A DNA stretch of 64,000 nt from Stercorarius parasiticus (Eukaryota; Chordata; Aves; Charadriiformes; Stercorariidae). The position numbers and the translations under genes are program-made. The stretch spans positions 1,921 to 65,920 of the forward strand of contig VWZL01000443.1 of the NCBI GenBank assembly GCA_013396915.1, in the 5' to 3' direction. How positions within the stretch are numbered: position 1 is the first letter of the stretch; the number at the start of each line of letters is the position of its first letter. The notes beneath the pieces are model-generated. The model saw nothing but the letters and a program-made list of their open reading frames with translations, did no database searches and had not been told where the DNA came from. Shown here one piece after another: positions 39,161 to 49,934 of this stretch.

Positions 39161-41989
39161 TGTATTTAAAAAAGAAAAAAAAAATTGAGGACTGGATTTG
39201 GTTCATAATTATAAATGTGGTTTCGTTGCCTGTAGTGATGGTGTCATGCAAACAGAAGAAGGAAAATACATAGTCTAAGGATTGTCATGGTCTACCATAG
39301 GTCTGAGCTGTCTGTTAAGACTCCTTTTCCTAGCTATAGGATGTTTTCTTACAGCCAGGGCATACACCCAGTGCTTTTTCCAGTGAGCAGCACCATGAGC
39401 AGATTGGAGATGGGAAAGAAAAACGCTGACGAATTTAGCAGTTACTTGGAGAATCCATTTTCAAAGTAAAACTGGTAGTTCCAAGATTTCAAAGTTAATG
39501 TACCCATTTCTTATAACATACTGTAATTTATGTTCTAAGGACTGTCTCAAGTTTGATTAAAACCAGTTTGACCAGTTAAATGGGCATTAAAGTAATACAG
39601 GAGTTTTTAAGTGTGGAATGTTAAACAGATAAAATGTAAATGTAGATCCCCATAAATAATTGTCTCCAGTGACAGTTCCCTAATTAAATACCTTCAGGCC
39701 TTTTACAAAAATTGAACACAGCTCTCCATGTTCTCGTTAGGGAAATGGCAGGTAAGTTTACTATTTATGCAAACAGTAACCAAGAACCTTTGCTATTGAA
39801 AGAAATATGTAAATGAGGATTGCACAGTAATTTCTTTTTTTAGTATAGAAAGCATGAATTTGAAATCTCTTCATGTGCCTCGTGTTGTATGTTCTTTGTT
39901 CAGGATGAGGCTAGAGAAATACAAGCTATAGGTGTTAAGCTTGAAAAAAATTCCCTCTCCGAGTGGGCAGTCCCTGCAGGAATGAGGTCTTCCCACATCT
40001 GCTCTTCACTAGGATTGTAGTGTGGAGGAGACTAATGTTTTCGTTGCTTACTAGCATCTGACTGTTACATTTTTTGAGTGTCTTTCTCTTCTGTCAGTTC
40101 AGGGGTCTGCAAGCCAAGCGTACTGAGATCCATGATAGACATAGCGCCGGAGGGACAAAATTCAAGCAAAATGTGAATTGGAATGAAATTATCCCGTTAT
40201 CTAGGCTTTTATCACCTTGAGTGTTTTTCTAATTAGGCATGGTGGTGGTGCCTTCAGTGCTCGAGGGAGGCAAAAAATGGCTGGCCATAATTGGAATAAT
40301 ATGTGTGGCATCTCGCCTCTCCCTCGTCTGTGCATGTTCGTGGGACCTGCACAGTTTGAAGGATGTGGGTAATAACCACCTCTGAAATTTGCACCATTTC
40401 CTATTTAGGAACTTAATTCTAGGATACGGATTAGAAAGCTTTGGCCGGTGTAAAATATTTATTAAACTGCTTCCTGGAGAATCATGCACAAACCCCAAAG
40501 TGATGTGGCAACTTAGAAAGAATGAGGAGGCACAATGCTTATATTTTTGGCTTAGTCTTTCAGGTTCTCTTGAAGCCTCCAAACTGTTTCTACTAGAGGT
40601 GTTCTTGTAAAATTAATTTCGGTCTCTGCAAAACAGGTGTTTACAGCACAGTTTCCCCTTCCAACCGTGTGCCTAACAATAACGTGATTAAGATCTAAGT
40701 CTGGGGCAGGCTGACTTTTGGCTGCATGTGTGTACCTGCATGAGCATGTCTGCAAGCTGCTTTTATTATTCTACAAAAAGAACATAGGCAGTTAATCTAA
40801 ATAGAGGAGAAATGCTTTGAACGTGAGCTGGGTCTCAAGTCTGTAGGAAGGCTGGTAGATGGAACGGGGCAGATGGGGCAAACAGGAATTGATGGCAGCG
40901 TTTTTCATTTAAGCAATCAGAGCATTGGATGAACTGAACACAAGGCTGAGCAACACATACACCGTGCTGTAAAAAGAACCTATTTTATGCTGCTTCTGTG
41001 TTGCTCAGTTTTTAATATGGCTTGTGTTTCTGTTACAAACAATGCAAAATAGCCTTGCGAGAGCTGCCAGGGATGAAACTGGAGGTACTGGCAATTGTAC
41101 CTATGCTGCCGGGCAGTGTAGTGTTATGTTGGATTGCGAAAAAAAAACCCAGTTGTAGCAAAACAGTGGAATTCTGATTTGAAACCAGCAACAGGAAAGT
41201 ATCAAATAATGCTAACCGAAATGGATCAGCTGTAGGCAATTGTCTAAGGAGAATAAAGGTGATGTTATTTCTATCTGTATTAGCTGGTCTAGTAAAAGAT
41301 GTTATCTCTGCCTACAAAGCACAGCCTCACCTGGGGTGAGTGGGGAGTTCACACACAGCAGAGCATTTCTTCCATTGCCTGTGTTGGCTTGGGAAGGCAA
41401 GACTGGTCCATGTTCTGCTCATGCTTTCTACAAAATGTCTTTGGAGGGTGCATCGGCTTAAATAAATTAGGTGTATCACATTCAGGAGCATGTTCCTACA
41501 GAGCGGCTCTGCAGCACACAGGTCAGTACTTCACTCAGGTGGCTTTAATGGCGGGTGACACACACAGAGACTGCATAAGACAGCACCTTGATGTATTTTG
41601 TTTCCGCAGACTCTGCTACAGGTAAAGCGGTGCTGGTGTCTGACCAGAGTCAGGCTGGGTAGTGGATTTTCAGTCTCTATGTGTCCCCACGTTCTTCAGC
41701 TGTACACTCCTCCAAGTCAGGAGGACACAAGTCCGAAGTCTTCAATAGTTGCTTTCAATGTAACCCACAAAATCTTAATCACTCTTTGATCAAATAACAG
41801 ATAAAATTTATTTTTTTTATTCAGGAATTCTGCCTAGCCAGCTAGCGTTTTTCCACACAGGGTGCAAAGATAAATTAGAGTTGCAAAGTACTTGTGGTTT
41901 CAGGTTGATGCTAAATTAATTGATAATTTTGGCAAAACCTTTTCCTGTAATAAAGCTGTCGGTCTTCGTTCCTGTTCTGTTCTTGGAAA

Positions 41990-42390
41990 AATAGGTTCCT
42001 AATTGATTAATTAATACATACCTCAGAGCTCAAGTATTTCACATGAATCTTAGCAATATCTCAGGTACAACTTTTTAATTTGCTCTCAAAATAATTGTCC
42101 CATGATTATTAACATTTCTGATAACTTGCTGTATTATTAGTAGTTATGCTTCTCAAATTAAACAGTTACTCATGTACAAGTTCTTAAATAGCCAGGCACA
42201 ATTTCGTATCAGCCTGCAGTGTGCTTAAATTATTATGACTCTCATAATTGGAGTCTATTATCGATGATCATAATTAAGATATATTAATGGCAAATGTCCC
42301 ATATAAAAAAACCACAGCATCGCTCCCATTTTTGTCTGTTGTTGTACATGTCCCCAGGAATGTTAAAATAATATAAAAATTGACGTTCCT
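41990..42390. promoter_or_regulatory. A/T-rich unique block, candidate conserved enhancer
   Basis: Dense TAAT-type sites include AATTGATTAATTAAT at 42001..42015 and CATAATTAAG around 42270, plus ATTATCGATGATC just before it. The block is non-coding and non-repetitive, with stop codons in all frames. The composition resembles vertebrate conserved non-coding elements; function is inferred only. Confidence 0.35.
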
Positions 42391-42535
42391 CTTTTTTTTT
42401 AAAGAAATTTGCATCAAATGTATTCTGCTTCTCACCAGAGGAAAACAGAACTGAAATCTGGCTGAGAATGAAACCCTAGATTTGGCAATATTATTTCTTA
42501 AAATTCCTTTATTGGCTGCATATTAAAAGAAAACA
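42391..42535. other. Short intronic spacer
   Basis: A/T-rich unique sequence before the microsatellite; nothing recognised. Confidence 0.5.
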
Positions 42536-42627
42536 GGGAAGGGAAGGGAAGGGAAGGGAAGGGAAGGGAGAAGAGAAAAGAGAAGAGAAGAGAAGAGAAG
42601 AGAAGAGAAGAGAAGAGAAGAGAAGAG
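42536..42627 (+). repeat. Compound purine microsatellite: (GGGAA)n then (AGAAG)n
   Basis: About seven GGGAA units (42536..42570) pass into about eleven AGAAG units (to 42627), with one irregular unit at the junction. The + strand is entirely purine over ~92 bases. The minus-strand Leu/Phe/Ser-rich frame across it is an artefact. Confidence 0.95.
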
Positions 42628-45600
42628 GTCACTATTACTGAGGTGTGAAGAGGCTTGAACCTGAATGAGACCTAGCATTTCTTTTCCATTATTTCCAAGT
42701 AATGTCAGAGGAAGAGGAAGATGTGCGAGGACAATTGAGAAAGAAAAGAAAAACTTGGCTTTATTGCTAAAAGACAAGGCTAGCAAGTCTAATTCTTTCT
42801 AGGGGTATGCTACAGACAACTTTTTAGCTTTAACCTGGTAAACTGATTGACCTGGGCTAGTGAGATAGGAGTGCCCCTGAGAGTATGTGTGTGTGTGTAC
42901 ATGGGCAATGGAAAGCATGAAATTGTACTGGATATTTTGAGAAGTAGTAACTTCTTTTTTTTTTTTTCATAAAAGTTTCAGAAAATCTTTCAAAAATTGT
43001 GTCTGGAAATTCTTGTTTCCTTAAGTTCCTATATATGTCCCTTTATAAAAACTTGCTTTTTTTTTTTTTTAAACAGAAGTGTAGGGTGAATCAATGAGGT
43101 ACAGAGATGTAATGGTTTCTTCAAGATCTTTTTATTTATTTTGTGCAGCTGGGGGGTGGGGCAGTTTCTGTGTTTCCTTTCATTTGGAGTGTTGAAACCC
43201 TGCCTTGGGAGGGATGTGCATTTTACAGCTCTTGTCTGCAGGCTATGTGAGATGGCTCATGCCTGGGAACAGGCTTGTGCAAGGGCTACTTTGGCCTGAC
43301 CCACCACATCTGCCTGCATTGCACTGAAGGCAGTGGGATTTCAGCAAATACCTATTGTCTTCCTGAACTGGTTTTTCTGGAGCTGGACTGAGCTCCCCAC
43401 ACTATGCATGAAGTTGAACAGGAGCTTTGGAAGTGTAGCTTTGGCAATCAGACTATGATAATATATAGGTGATACCTGTGGTTTTGTCCTTTCCTGATGT
43501 GCTGTTCTCTGTACTGAGAATGAGGGTGGTAGCAAGTGCATTGTCCTAATAGCCAGACCCTTTCATGGGATGTGAAAGCATATGCTAAATGAAATATTTA
43601 GAAATTTATAAGCACATAAGAAATCTAATTGGGAAGACAAGTCTTTACTGACAAAAGAGAAAGATAGTAGGAGTCTAATTCTAGGGACTTTTTAAACATA
43701 GAAGAACAATTTGAAATCTTAAAATTTGAAATAATATTTATTTTCCCAAACTGTACAAATGTATGCTGCCTGTGTTCCAGGGACTCATCTCCATCCCTGC
43801 TCAGGGATGGAGACTTACTCCAGCTCAGTCTGCAGGTGTAAAATCTGAAATGTTCTGCAAGTTCTTCTTCCTGCTGTATTATGATCTTATGGACATTAAC
43901 TCTTTTTTTGACACTGTTATCCCAGGAAATCCTGATTATCATGAATATTCAAAGTGCTTAACATGCTCTAGGTGACCTGTAGACATGATATTTTGTAATA
44001 CAGATATGGTCAGATTATTTCTTCTGTACAAAAAGAAAGATACCTGTGCAAGCTCTCCGTTTCTCTTCCTGCTTTCTGCAGGAGAATGGAAACTTCAGGA
44101 TGAGCACAATGAACAGCAGCTCTTAGAAACCGAAGAAGTCCTTCCTCCTGTTGTAGAAGTCTTCCACAGTGGTCTCTGGATTTGTTTCTTCTTCCATGAG
44201 AAGAGCAATATGGTCAAAGAATACTCAGCATGCTGAGAAGCAGATGAAGTCTATTCTAACTTTAAAGTGGTGTACTTAACCTTGCTCTTCTGAAGCACTG
44301 GTCTGCCAACTGGTGCACCAAAGTTCCCTGAAAATAACTGATATATTGCAACTTCTTATATAAAATCTGCTTCTTGACTGTCTCTCTCCAGAGCCTTTTC
44401 TGTTCAGTAGTGAAGAGGCACAGCCATCAAATGCTGTGCCATTTTACAGGAATGGTGCTCAGCACCAGGATTTTCAAGGATCTTCCTTTTGGACATGCTT
44501 GCTACAAAGTGCTTTGCACTCAGCTGGCAGCTGCTGGAAGTAGTTCAGAACTGCTACGTGTCAATGGTAGTGCAAATAATTGAAGCCATACTGGGTTTTA
44601 GCCTATATGGTAAATAGTAGTAGGCAAATTTATTTTTCTGGGTCTCTCATTCATAAGGTGGATGTGATGGTTATGGGGGTTAGAGAAAGGCAGGGGAAGT
44701 GGGGGAGGCTAAGCAATAGAGCCAGGGCCATCAGTCTCACTGGGACAGACAGGGTACCTCCTTTTTGTTAGATTTTATTCTTTTTTGGGGGGAGGAAGCA
44801 AAAAGATCTGTACTCTTGCAAGTATTGATATGAAGGTAGTAATACAGAGTGGATTTAACACCGGATGAATACATACCTCAGCGACCTAATGCAATTTACT
44901 GTCCGTTTCACTTGTGAGCCGTTTCACTGAGATTCACTTTCACGTGGTATCAGGCAGGATTATCCCTCCAAGAATATCCAGCACAGTCACAGAGATGCTC
45001 AAGTGGCTTGATCTATGTGCTGCTTTTCTTCCAGGTATAGCTGGCTGTAATTTTAAAATACTTTTTAAGGTCTGCTTTGTGTGTGCTGCACCCTGAGACT
45101 CTTTGCAGTGGACGATTCAGACGGTGCTTCAGGCACAGATAAGGTGGCACAGGGACTAGATCAGCGTCTTTGAGGCAGTGGAGCACGTTGGGGGCTGTTT
45201 CTGGAGGACGTGACAGGGGAGCCCAGATACGTTATCAGGAGGCTGGGGAGAGGAGGAGAAGGAGTATTTGTAATTCAGATATAGGGGGAAAGGAACCTTG
45301 TAGCATTGCTACCTTCAGGGCTGGGCGATGACCCTGATGATTGCTGTGCTTTTGCATGATAACCCAGCATAGCTATTACGATGATGATCTAGGCGGCTTT
45401 TAAATAGGGACATGTGAGATTCAGTGTCACAAAGAGTGAATCTGTTCTCTTATAAAGTAGTTGAAGCTATGCTGGAAGGTGGCAGTCCATTTGTAACTGT
45501 AAATATTTACTAATAGAGCATAATGATGGTCTCTGAACCTCTTCTCCATCTTCTGCTCCAGTATCCTGAGCCAGCTGGCTGTGATGCAAATTGAGACACA

Positions 45601-47079
45601 GCAATTTCACAGTATACCTCCCAGGAAAAACAGCGCATGTTTCTTTTCATAGTTTGGGAGCACATTTCTCATATGCATGCTTCTCTGCTTATTAAAGGTC
45701 CTTTGGCATACGCATTTTCTAGCCAGCTATATCTGAGGTTAAAACCTTTTTGTGGATGAAAATATAAATTGTGGTGAGCTACTACTAGCCATGAAATAGC
45801 AAAATCTGGAAAAATACAGGAGACGCAGCAAATGAAATTAGGCTCACAGTACCTGTGTTGTACTGGGAAACAAATACAGCCTTAGTTAGGGATTGCAAAT
45901 TGGGATACACACATGACTTCAGTGTAAATCTCTGATCCTGCTGACTTGCAAAAGCCCTTTCAAAGTATTTGGTTGTAACTGTACATAAACAATAAGCAGG
46001 AGCAATATTTATGGAGTATCAAGAAGCCTGTAAATTTGTCAGATAACAAACTAATGTCCGTAGCCTGCCCTAAATACCTAAAAAGCTGGTATCTCTGCCA
46101 TGAAGGCAGAGATTAGATTGCTCAACTGTGGCTCTGTGTAAGTTAATCCTTTTATTGCTGTTCCCCATAAAATTTCAGGCAGCAAAGTAGTGTTTCAGTA
46201 ACATTACATTACCATTTTACAGGGCTGTGTGCCAATCCTTCAAGATTATTTGCAAATTGTTGTTCTTTTTGGGAGCTGAAATCAGAAAGGTCTCTGCTGA
46301 TCATAATGTCTCATTTTTGCCCAAGACGTGGAAAATCTGTTGCTAGGCTGTGCCTGGGCCTTGTATCTGTGTTAGCAGAAAGTCTACTGAGAGACAGCTA
46401 GTTCTTGGTGGTATTTAAATTTAATATTCAGCCTTCTATGAGCACTCCTATGAATTTTTACTGGTTTGTATTCACAATTTTGTCAAGTGTGTAAAAAATA
46501 TAGGGCCTTATAAGTCTATCTACCTTTGCAAACCAGAAAGTTAGAATGATTCATCTCCCCTGGAGAAGCCCTTAAATTAAACATTTGTTTGACAGTACTT
46601 TGAAAAAAACACTTTCACCTATTTCAGATAGTACAAAACTAGGAAATAGTTTTTTCTTAACCTTTCACTGAGTATGAATGATATATTTGTTTTAATAACA
46701 GAAGTGTATTTAGTTAGGAATCAAAGACGTTTTTGTGTTTATTAATGACCCAGTGTATCTGCAAGTGTCTCCTTCTGTTTTAATAGACAAAGTTTGCTTT
46801 GAATTGCCGTCAAAAGATTTTGTATGTTCTTAGTTAAGACTCTCACATGGAGGGTATATAAATACTGATACGGTTACACATGTGCTCAACTTCTTTTAAA
46901 CAGCTGAATTGTGTACCTCATCGCTTGTCATGCTTGGAACCTGTGAGCAGAGGATACCAAGCCTGCACCCCTCTTCTTGCCCCCTATTTTTTATTGCATC
47001 GTGCCACATGCCACATGTAAGCTTGTAGTCAGAAGTGCCCGTATTTGCTTCTGTTGTCCTACTGGGAGGCTTGCTGTGT
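42628..47079. other. Intronic stretch with no gene
   Basis: Unique DNA with T-runs near 42955 and 43058 and a short TG run near 42886. No coding sequence, RNA gene or recognised mobile element seen. Confidence 0.55.
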
Positions 47080-47350
47080 TTCGGGCTCTGGGTTTCCCAT
47101 CCTGCTGCAGAGGGGGTGTGAGGTGCTGCCGTGTGCGGGAACATGGGGTTTGTGGTGGGTGATCCCAGTGGGAAGGGGCTGGGTGGGGGGCTCTGTGCGT
47201 GGGGATGTCCCCGCTCAGCAGTTGCTCCTGCTTCCGTGGTGCCTGCGCCCCTCTGGGTGAGGGAGGCACAGGCTCCTGGCCGCTGGGTACCACCACCCCT
47301 GCAGACAGGCTGTAGCCACAGCCGGAGCTGGCTGTCTGGGTAACAGGCAG
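47080..47350. promoter_or_regulatory. GC-rich block upstream of the BASP1 coding exon, with G-quadruplex motif
   Basis: This is the most GC-rich stretch of the right half of the intron, ending about 600 bases before the coding exon. A four-run G-quadruplex motif lies at 47170..47190. It could be an internal promoter, alternative first exon or splicing-related element. None of these is demonstrated, and overlapping frames on both strands are composition-driven. Confidence 0.3.
47170..47190 (+). other. G-quadruplex motif in the GC-rich intronic block
   Basis: G-runs of 3, 4, 3 and 6 are separated by AA, CT and T on the sense strand. A further GGGG lies at about 47200. It could form in DNA or in the nascent pre-mRNA. 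Confidence 0.65.
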
Positions 47351-47915
47351 TGGGAGTGGGGTGAGTAGATGCAGTCTTCTGTCTTACGGAGAACATCGGC
47401 CTTCTCACTGACTCTAGGCTTGCTTTTATTTTTCCAAGCCTTAATGAAAAGCTTGTTCACAGCATTTGCTAGAGTGATAGCTGACTTTGTGTTAACCAGG
47501 GGTGGATGCCAAGATTTGACAGTCAAATTCAGTTTGTGCCCAACCTGAATATAAATACGTCTTTTTACTACTTCCACCCTTTATATCCCTTTCTCAGGAC
47601 ACAAGAGACCGTGAAGTATGTTAGTCCACCATCATCTTGTTACTCCTCCTCCTCCCTCCCCCATGAAAAGTACCCAGGGTTAGAGGGTTTGCAGGGGGAT
47701 GTGGCAGAAGGGGGTTTGTTGAGTGAAATGCTGCAGGGCTGAGCGGGATGTGAGCTCAGTGGCAGGGGTGCTCAGCAGCGTCGGTGTGTTCAGCTGGTAA
47801 CATCTGACCAACCCTGTTGTAGTTTTCTTTTCAAGGAGCCAGCATCAGTTTTTCTCTTGCACCTCAGCTGATTTAATTCTGATTCTCTCAGTGACAAATG
47901 CTGGGCTTTGGGTAA

Positions 47916-47942
47916 CCATCTCCTTCTGTTTTCTGTTACAGA
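47916..47942 (+). promoter_or_regulatory. Splice acceptor of the BASP1 coding exon
   Basis: A pyrimidine-rich tract ends in TTACAG, with the AG at 47940..47941, ten bases before the initiator ATG. This matches the known BASP1 structure, in which the 5' UTR is split by one intron just upstream of the start codon. No competing AG lies between the tract and the chosen site. Confidence 0.85.
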
Positions 47943-47950
47943 GCTCCAGC

Positions 47951-48682
47951 ATGGGAGGCAAACTGAGCAAGAAGAAGAAGGGGTACAGTGTCAATGATGA
48001 AAAAGCTAAAGACAAAGACAAGAAGGCTGAAGGAGCAGCAACTGAGGAAGAGGAGACTCCAAAGGAGGCTGAGGATGCCCAGCAAACCACTGAGACCACA
48101 GAAGTGAAGGAGAACAACAAGGAGGAGAAGGGCGAAAAGGATACTCAGGTCGCTGCCAATAAGACGGAAGAAAAAGAAGGGGAGAAGGAGAAAACAGTGA
48201 CCCAGGAAGAAACCCAGAAACCAGAACCAGAGAAGTCGGAGTCTGTTGTCGATGCGAAAGTAGAGCCACAGAAGACCAACGAACAGGCAGCCAAGCAAGA
48301 GGAGCCGGCTGCAGCCTCTGCTCCCGCTGCCAGTAGCGAAGCACCCAAAACTTCTGAGCCTAGCAACGATGCAAAAGCTTCCCAGCCTTCAGAAGCCACA
48401 GCTCCCAGTAAAGCAGATGACAAGAGCAAAGAGGAAGGGGAAGCCAAAAAGACTGAGGCTCCCGCAACGCCTGCAGCCCAAGAAACTAAAAGTGAAGTGG
48501 CCCCAGCTTCAGACTCAAAACCTAGCAGCAGCGAGGCTGCGCCTTCTTCCAAGGAGACGGTGGCAACAGCAGCACCTAGTTCCACTGCTAAGGCCTCGGA
48601 CCCAGCAGCCCCACCAGAGGAAGCGAAACCTTCTGAAGTTCCAGCGGCTAATTCGGATCAAACCATAGCAGTGCAAGATTAA
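47951..48682 (+). CDS. BASP1: BASP1 / CAP-23 / NAP-22, brain acid-soluble protein 1 (complete, 243 aa)
   Basis: This growth-cone and membrane-cytoskeleton protein sits on the inner plasma membrane, binds PIP2 and calmodulin, and promotes neurite outgrowth; in the nucleus it acts as a WT1 co-repressor (family knowledge). The N-terminus MGGKLSKKKKGY is the hallmark. Gly2 is the N-myristoylation site, the Lys7-Lys10 cluster forms the basic effector domain, and Ser6 is the known PKC site. The rest is a disordered, acidic chain rich in Ala, Glu, Lys, Pro, Ser and Thr with PEST-like character. I see no Cys, Trp, Phe, His or Arg. The C-terminal third (KKTEAPA, PAAQETKS, ASDSKP, SSEAAPSSKET, and NSDQT near the end) matches the mammalian protein closely. 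The length exceeds the mammalian 220-230 residues, as in chicken CAP-23. The start ATG has A at -3 and G at +4, a strong Kozak context. Upstream in-frame codons are intronic and contain no ATG. The stop is TAA at 48680..48682. Identification is very secure. Confidence 0.98.
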   Translation: MGGKLSKKKKGYSVNDEKAKDKDKKAEGAATEEEETPKEAEDAQQTTETTEVKENNKEEKGEKDTQVAANKTEEKEGEKEKTVTQEETQKPEPEKSESVVDAKVEPQKTNEQAAKQEEPAAASAPAASSEAPKTSEPSNDAKASQPSEATAPSKADDKSKEEGEAKKTEAPATPAAQETKSEVAPASDSKPSSSEAAPSSKETVATAAPSSTAKASDPAAPPEEAKPSEVPAANSDQTIAVQD

Positions 48683-48847
48683 ATTGGACAGCCTGTTGAA
48701 ACAACCACTTAAAACAACCTGTGTCTTTTTTTTATTTTTTCAGCTATACTAACTCGTTTCAGATCTGAAATAACAAATATGTATTGCCCAGAAAGAAAAG
48801 GAGAAAAAAAAAAAAAAGAAAAAATGAAAAGGATGTCCCATCAAGTT

Positions 48848-48865
48848 GGGAGGGAGGGAGGGGGG
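48848..48865 (+). other. G-quadruplex motif in the BASP1 3' UTR
   Basis: Four G-runs (3, 3, 3 and 6) are separated by single A loops, on the transcribed sense strand about 165 bases after the stop codon. Such short loops are the most stable quadruplex type, so the mRNA could fold here. Folding itself is inferred. Confidence 0.7.
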
Positions 48866-48951
48866 AGAATCCAAATAGTATTTTTGTGGGGAAATATCTA
48901 ATATACTTTCTGACAACTTGACACAAGTCCTGGATTTAAAAAAAAAAGTAA

Positions 48952-48957
48952 AATAAA
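48952..48957 (+). terminator. Possible proximal polyadenylation signal AATAAA
   Basis: A second canonical hexamer lies 270 bases after the stop, just after an A-run. It could yield a shorter 3' UTR, but an A-rich context also creates internal-priming artefacts in cDNA, so use is uncertain. Confidence 0.35.
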
Positions 48958-49527
48958 TGGATGTCTGAAAGTACAGCACATCTTTTGTATCTGAACTGCT
49001 GTAAATGCACTCCACCAATGTATCAAAATCTTTTTGTTCTGTAATGGGGTTTGGGAGTGATGCGTTTGATTCTGCCCACTGGGTTTGTGCCAAGGCAATC
49101 AGATCTTTATGAAAGCAGTATTTTCTGTGGTTTTTTTATTTACAGCCTTTCTTATTTTGATATTTTTTTTATGCAGTGGATGAATGCCAACTTTCAGACA
49201 AAACCCACTTAGCTGTCCACATATTTCTCAATGCCTATCCTCCAATTCTTTCTCTCCAAATATTTTTTGGGAGTAAAAAGCATTCTCATCCTACTTAGCC
49301 TACCTAGATTTCTCATGACGAGTTAATGCATGTCCGTGGTTGGGTGCACCTGTAGTTCTGTTTATTGGTCAGTGGAAATGAAAAAGTCTGCGTTCATTGC
49401 AGTTCCAGTTTCTCTTCCATTCTGTGTCACAGACACCAACACACACTCATTGGAAAACAAATGAAAAAAACAAAATGTACAATGGATGCATTGAAATTAT
49501 ATGTAATTGTATAAATGGTGCAACAGT

Positions 49528-49533
49528 AATAAA
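49528..49533 (+). terminator. Polyadenylation signal AATAAA, likely the main BASP1 signal
   Basis: A canonical AATAAA lies 846 bases after the stop in an A/T-rich setting. Cleavage is expected about 10-30 bases downstream. This is the last canonical hexamer in the plausible 3' UTR. Confidence 0.75.
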
Positions 49534-49934
49534 AGTTAAATAATTTAAAAAATATAAAAGTGTAAAGACTGATTAAATCTTCACTTTCACCCCTTGGGAA
49601 CTAGGCGAAGGAGATTCTTACACTTAGAGAAGTGCTACATCTGGGGCTGTTTACTCGCCTATTTATAGTGAAGTAGAGGCAAAGAAAGAACCATCAACCT
49701 CATGATCGTAGAAACATGCTGCCATAAACCCCTATTTCAGCAGCCACAAGCATTCACAGGTGGGGTTGGAAGAAGTGGTGAATAAACAGCACACCTCATA
49801 TATGTTTTATACCAAGCAAAGTAGAAAGGGCTTTTGCCTGCCTTAACATGTGAAAAAACTGCTCTCTTGCTATTTTAAAGAGCCAGAGGCATGCTGACTG
49901 GGTTTTAACTGGGCGTAAGACAGTGGATTTGATA

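Larger units (their letters stand above)
29754..41989. other. Intronic stretch with no gene
   Basis: Unique A/T-rich DNA. It includes a T-rich tract at 30338..30367, a perfect 11-base inverted repeat at 32094..32119, and a 20-base tandem duplication at 39121..39160. The frames at 30738..31013 (+) and 36178..36399 (-) look slightly more protein-like than the rest but match no family I know. Confidence 0.55.
1..47941 (+). other. BASP1: BASP1 intron 1 (partial; left end beyond or near the window edge)
   Basis: BASP1 genes in other vertebrates have a non-coding first exon, then one very long intron (tens of kb), then the coding exon. The acceptor at 47941 and the lack of any other gene over 47 kb fit this. 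The true 5' limit is not visible, although the first 170 bases look like the edge of a CpG-rich promoter region. All open frames in this interval look like chance frames: they have no family resemblance, no consistent splice structure, and often overlap on opposite strands. Confidence 0.7.
47942..49555 (+). other. BASP1: BASP1 terminal exon (coding exon plus 3' UTR)
   Basis: The acceptor AG occupies 47940..47941 and follows a pyrimidine-rich tract (tccttctgttttctgttac), so the exon begins with nine untranslated bases before the ATG. The whole reading frame lies in this one exon, as in known BASP1 genes, where the upstream exon is non-coding. The 3' end is placed about 20 bases after the AATAAA at 49528 and is uncertain by some 15 bases. 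Confidence 0.88.
48683..49555 (+). other. BASP1: BASP1 3' UTR
   Basis: About 870 bases of non-coding, A/T-rich sequence follow the stop codon. They include T-rich tracts just after the stop, an A-rich stretch near 48800, a G-quadruplex motif at 48848..48865, and two AATAAA hexamers (48952 and 49528). The length fits the roughly 1.5-1.8 kb BASP1 mRNA known in other vertebrates. Antisense frames across this area are low-complexity and are not genes. Confidence 0.82.

Noticed and set aside
42523..42786. Leu/Phe/Ser-repeat minus-strand frame
   Set aside because: It is the translation of the purine microsatellite and is not a protein gene.
46896..47408. 170-codon minus-strand frame in the GC-rich block
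   Set aside because: GC-rich composition lowers stop-codon frequency. Overlapping frames exist on both strands and none is recognisable.
47891..47950. In-frame N-terminal extension of BASP1 by 20 residues
   Set aside because: It begins with GTG, not ATG, and lies in the intron: the acceptor AG at 47940..47941 falls inside it. The myristoylation motif requires the Met-Gly start at 47951.
48145..48585. Long minus-strand open frame antisense to BASP1 (146 codons)
   Set aside because: A shadow of the biased codon composition of BASP1. Its Ser/Ala/Leu/Val-rich translation has no family resemblance.
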